Shown here one piece after another: positions 28,156 to 29,917 of a stretch of DNA of 29,917 nt (the first letter of the stretch is position 1; each line of letters begins with the position of its first letter). The notes under the pieces are model-generated. The model was not told the DNA's origin and made no database searches. It saw only the letters and a list, made by a program, of their open reading frames with translations. The position numbers and the translations under genes are program-made. The stretch comes from JBASTI01 sp964374025 (GTDB lineage: Bacteria; Patescibacteriota; Minisyncoccia; Spechtbacterales; HO2-43-30): NCBI GenBank assembly GCA_964374025.1, contig CAYJWU010000008.1:1-29917 (forward strand). Reading direction: 5' to 3'.

Positions 28156-29274
28156 AGGGGTATGATCCTCGTTTAGCAATCCCGCCTCTTCGGCGGGTAA
28201 ACCTGCCTGCTCGGCAGGCAGGCCTTTTTGATGCCTGCCTATCTTTCCGATTGTGGCGTCCAGCATCTTGAAGCTTTTTTCCGCGACATCCTCATACGAA
28301 TTGCGGGCCCTGTTTATTTTGTCTCCCACATCTTCAAACCTTTTTTTGAATAAATCGTAGCGTTTGGAAAAGTCTCCTATCAGAAGCAAGATGTCCCTTA
28401 TATGTTCCTTTTGATAAAAGTTCTGAAATGCTCTTTGCACCATGCTTACAAAACTGATTAGGTTGTATGGCGAGGTAAGTATCACTTTGCTTGAGACAGC
28501 CATGTCAAAAATTTCGGAAAAATTTTCATGGATATACGAAGCAATCCGCTCATTTGGGATAAACAGGATAACGAAATCCAGCGTATTTTCATTGGGGTTT
28601 ATATACTCGCGGCTCGTTACCTCCTTAATTTTTTCTTTTATGTCGCGAAGAAAGGCGCGTTTTAAGTTTTCGTCCTCTCCTCCAGCACTTTCAAGCATTC
28701 GGGAAAAATTTTCAAGCGGAAATTTTACGTCCATATTTATTTTGTGGCTGTCGGGCAGAAGAAAGGTAAAATCGGGTCTGGTAGTTACCGTATCCTGCGC
28801 CTTGTTTTTTGTGTAGTGGGTCCCTTCCACGAGACCGCCTGCTTTTAGTATATCCTCCGCTACCCGTTCTCCAAACTGCCCGCGCAAGCGGCTGTTGGAC
28901 AAAATATTGTTTAGTTTTTCAGTGGAAGTGCGCAGGCGCTCCGTGAGCTCGGCTTGCGATGTAATGCCGTGTTTCAGCTCCGAGTATGTTTTTATTCTCT
29001 CCTTATCAAGGGAATCCACATATTCATGATGCGCCTTGAGCTCCCCCTGAATCTGCTCAAAAATCCTGTGCACTTTTTCTTCCCGCTCCTTAAAGGACAT
29101 TGAGGCAATATCCATAAAGCTCTTTATCTTTTCCTCCATGAGTTTTGCGGCAAAACCCTCAAAATCCTTTTCCATGGTTTCGTGTTTATCAAATCTCCTG
29201 CGCGCGAACAAAAAATACACAGCACCGATTGCTGCAGCGCTTACGAGTATTCCCAATAGTATGCCTAGAATCAT
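28144..29274 (-). CDS. rmuC: RmuC-family protein (DNA recombination)
   Basis: 376 residues. An N-terminal membrane anchor (about 2-22) is followed by a coiled coil (about 30-125) and the RmuC nuclease-like domain (about 128-335: RGQFGERVAEDILKAGGL, TTRPDFTFLLPD, NMDVKFPLENF, LDFVILFIPNE). RmuC limits inversions between short inverted repeats, which is notable in a window full of such repeats. The start ATG 29274 overlaps the GtrA gene's stop (ATGA). The C-terminus (GLPAEQAGLPAEEAGLLNED) is encoded by palindromic repeats and looks added on. rplU follows after 23 nt. Confidence 0.88.
   Translation of the reverse strand: MILGILLGILVSAAAIGAVYFLFARRRFDKHETMEKDFEGFAAKLMEEKIKSFMDIASMSFKEREEKVHRIFEQIQGELKAHHEYVDSLDKERIKTYSELKHGITSQAELTERLRTSTEKLNNILSNSRLRGQFGERVAEDILKAGGLVEGTHYTKNKAQDTVTTRPDFTFLLPDSHKINMDVKFPLENFSRMLESAGGEDENLKRAFLRDIKEKIKEVTSREYINPNENTLDFVILFIPNERIASYIHENFSEIFDMAVSSKVILTSPYNLISFVSMVQRAFQNFYQKEHIRDILLLIGDFSKRYDLFKKRFEDVGDKINRARNSYEDVAEKSFKMLDATIGKIGRHQKGLPAEQAGLPAEEAGLLNEDHTPLTR
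28181..28222. repeat. Paired palindromes encoding the RmuC C-terminus
   Basis: CCCGCC-tcttc-GGCGGG (28181-28197) and CCTGCCTGC-tcg-GCAGGCAGG (28202-28222), followed by another partial copy (ATGCCTGCCT near 28231). Read on the minus strand they encode the repeated peptide GLPAE-x-AG. Confidence 0.85.
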
Positions 29275-29894
29275 TTGTTTTTGAAGACTATTAATTTGTA
29301 TCCGACAAAATTCCAAACCGTAGAAAATACAATAGCGGCGATAGCGGCGGCATTTGCCCAAAGCTGTGGGGACACCCCTCCTTGCGGCCCAATAACATTA
29401 ACAAACAAGGAAGCGATGCCTACGTTTACGCCAAGCCCAACAAGGCTCACCGCGAGAAATTGGGCGAATTCCGACGCGCCGCCCCCCTTAGTTTTCCTAA
29501 ATGTCCAAAATTTGTTCCAGAAATAACTGTTGACAACGGCAATTGCGAAAGATGTCCCCTTAAATAAACTGAAGTGCCATCCGATTGCGATACCCGTAAT
29601 CACGATAAGGCCGTTAAGAATCGCTAAATCAAGAAGTGTATTTAGAACGCCAACGAGAACGAATTTGTAAAATTGATAGCCGAGGGTAAAGATGCCCGCG
29701 AGCCGGTTTTTAAGATCGCGGACCAAAACAATTCCGACAGCCGAAAGCGCAGGGAATATGATAAGGGCGGTCCAGTAATAAGGCGGCGGTGTCTCATCCG
29801 GAATCAAGAGGGTTATCGCGGCGTATGAGAGCACCAAAAAAAGCACCGCTATTAAAAACCCAATAATAAATGATCCTATAATATCAAACTTCAT
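29271..29894 (-). CDS. GtrA-like membrane protein with an N-terminal extension
   Basis: 207 residues. The GtrA-like four-helix domain covers about 74-207 (FYKFVLVGVLNTLLDLAIL, NSYFWNKFWTFRK, VWNFVGYKLIVFK), a fold linked to flipping or presenting polyprenyl-linked sugars. Two extra hydrophobic segments (about 8-30 and 40-60) precede it. A TATAAT box (29906-29901) lies 6 nt before ATG 29894; between them is GGAGG, so the start looks leaderless or nearly so. The -35 would lie at or beyond the window edge. The stop overlaps rmuC. Confidence 0.85.
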   Translation of the reverse strand: MKFDIIGSFIIGFLIAVLFLVLSYAAITLLIPDETPPPYYWTALIIFPALSAVGIVLVRDLKNRLAGIFTLGYQFYKFVLVGVLNTLLDLAILNGLIVITGIAIGWHFSLFKGTSFAIAVVNSYFWNKFWTFRKTKGGGASEFAQFLAVSLVGLGVNVGIASLFVNVIGPQGGVSPQLWANAAAIAAIVFSTVWNFVGYKLIVFKNK

Positions 29895-29900
29895 GCCTCC

Positions 29901-29906
29901 ATTATA
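29901..29906 (-). promoter_or_regulatory. -10 box of the GtrA-like/rmuC operon
   Basis: Perfect TATAAT on the minus strand, 6 nt before ATG. The -35 region runs off the window end. Confidence 0.55.
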
Positions 29907-29917
29907 GCATAGTGCCG

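Noticed and set aside
28202..28231. Plus-strand terminator formed by the CCTGCCTGC hairpin and following CCTTTTTG
   Set aside because: It resembles a terminator, but no plus-strand gene leads into it; it is inside rmuC coding sequence and better explained as a translated palindrome.
1..29917. tRNA or rRNA genes
   Set aside because: Gaps between genes are short, and none showed a cloverleaf with TTCRA-type T-loop or rRNA-like sequence on reading. A covariance-model scan was not possible here.

Overview
The window looks like a piece of a small-genome bacterium of the Candidate Phyla Radiation (Patescibacteria, probably a Parcubacteria-like lineage). This placement is inference: there is no rRNA or marker phylogeny to rest on. 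Supporting signs are dense short operons with ATGA overlaps, shortened ATP synthase delta and epsilon subunits, strong Shine-Dalgarno sites mixed with genes whose ATG lies only 6-10 nt after a -10 box, isolated purine genes, and many hypothetical proteins. TGA is used as a normal stop (atpF, atpD, the FNR gene and others), so the TGA=Gly code of Gracilibacteria/Absconditabacteria does not apply.

Layout. 1-4.6 kb: a fused alpha/beta E1 and an E2 of a 2-oxoacid dehydrogenase complex, convergent with lipB, whose product could lipoylate E2. 4.9-6.9 kb: an unknown protein, a gene-poor 320-base stretch with a 40-bp palindrome, and a metzincin-like zinc protease without a signal peptide. 7.0-13.5 kb: the F1Fo ATP synthase cluster atpB-E-F-H-A-G-D-C, interrupted between atpH and atpA by a small membrane-protein gene on the opposite strand; a carbonic-anhydrase-like gene follows. 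14.0-17.2 kb (minus strand): purD, a membrane-anchored cyclophilin and two unknown proteins. One of these ends at a TGA followed in the same frame by a Cys-rich 42-codon stretch. 17.3-20.7 kb: a GT-C type glycosyltransferase and a membrane AAA+ ATPase shaped like FtsH but lacking the protease domain. 20.8-27.6 kb (plus strand): an FNR-like reductase coupled to half of an ADP-ribosylglycohydrolase, a HAD phosphatase coupled to a PD-(D/E)XK nuclease, purB, serS, ftsQ, and a zinc-finger/coiled-coil protein. 27.7-29.9 kb (minus strand): a GtrA-like protein, rmuC and rplU.

The most striking signal is a family of palindromic elements inserted in frame into genes. Two copies in atpG and one in the glycosyltransferase gene all start with ACT ACC on a codon boundary, in the same orientation and reading phase, and are translated as TT-S/I-PP...LRKE-type peptides. 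They resemble in principle the Rickettsia palindromic elements. Other points worth attention are the TGA/Cys-rich tail with a small hairpin placed like a bacterial SECIS, a 15-nt G tract just upstream of a start codon, long palindromes inside the atp cluster, and a set of apparently leaderless genes.
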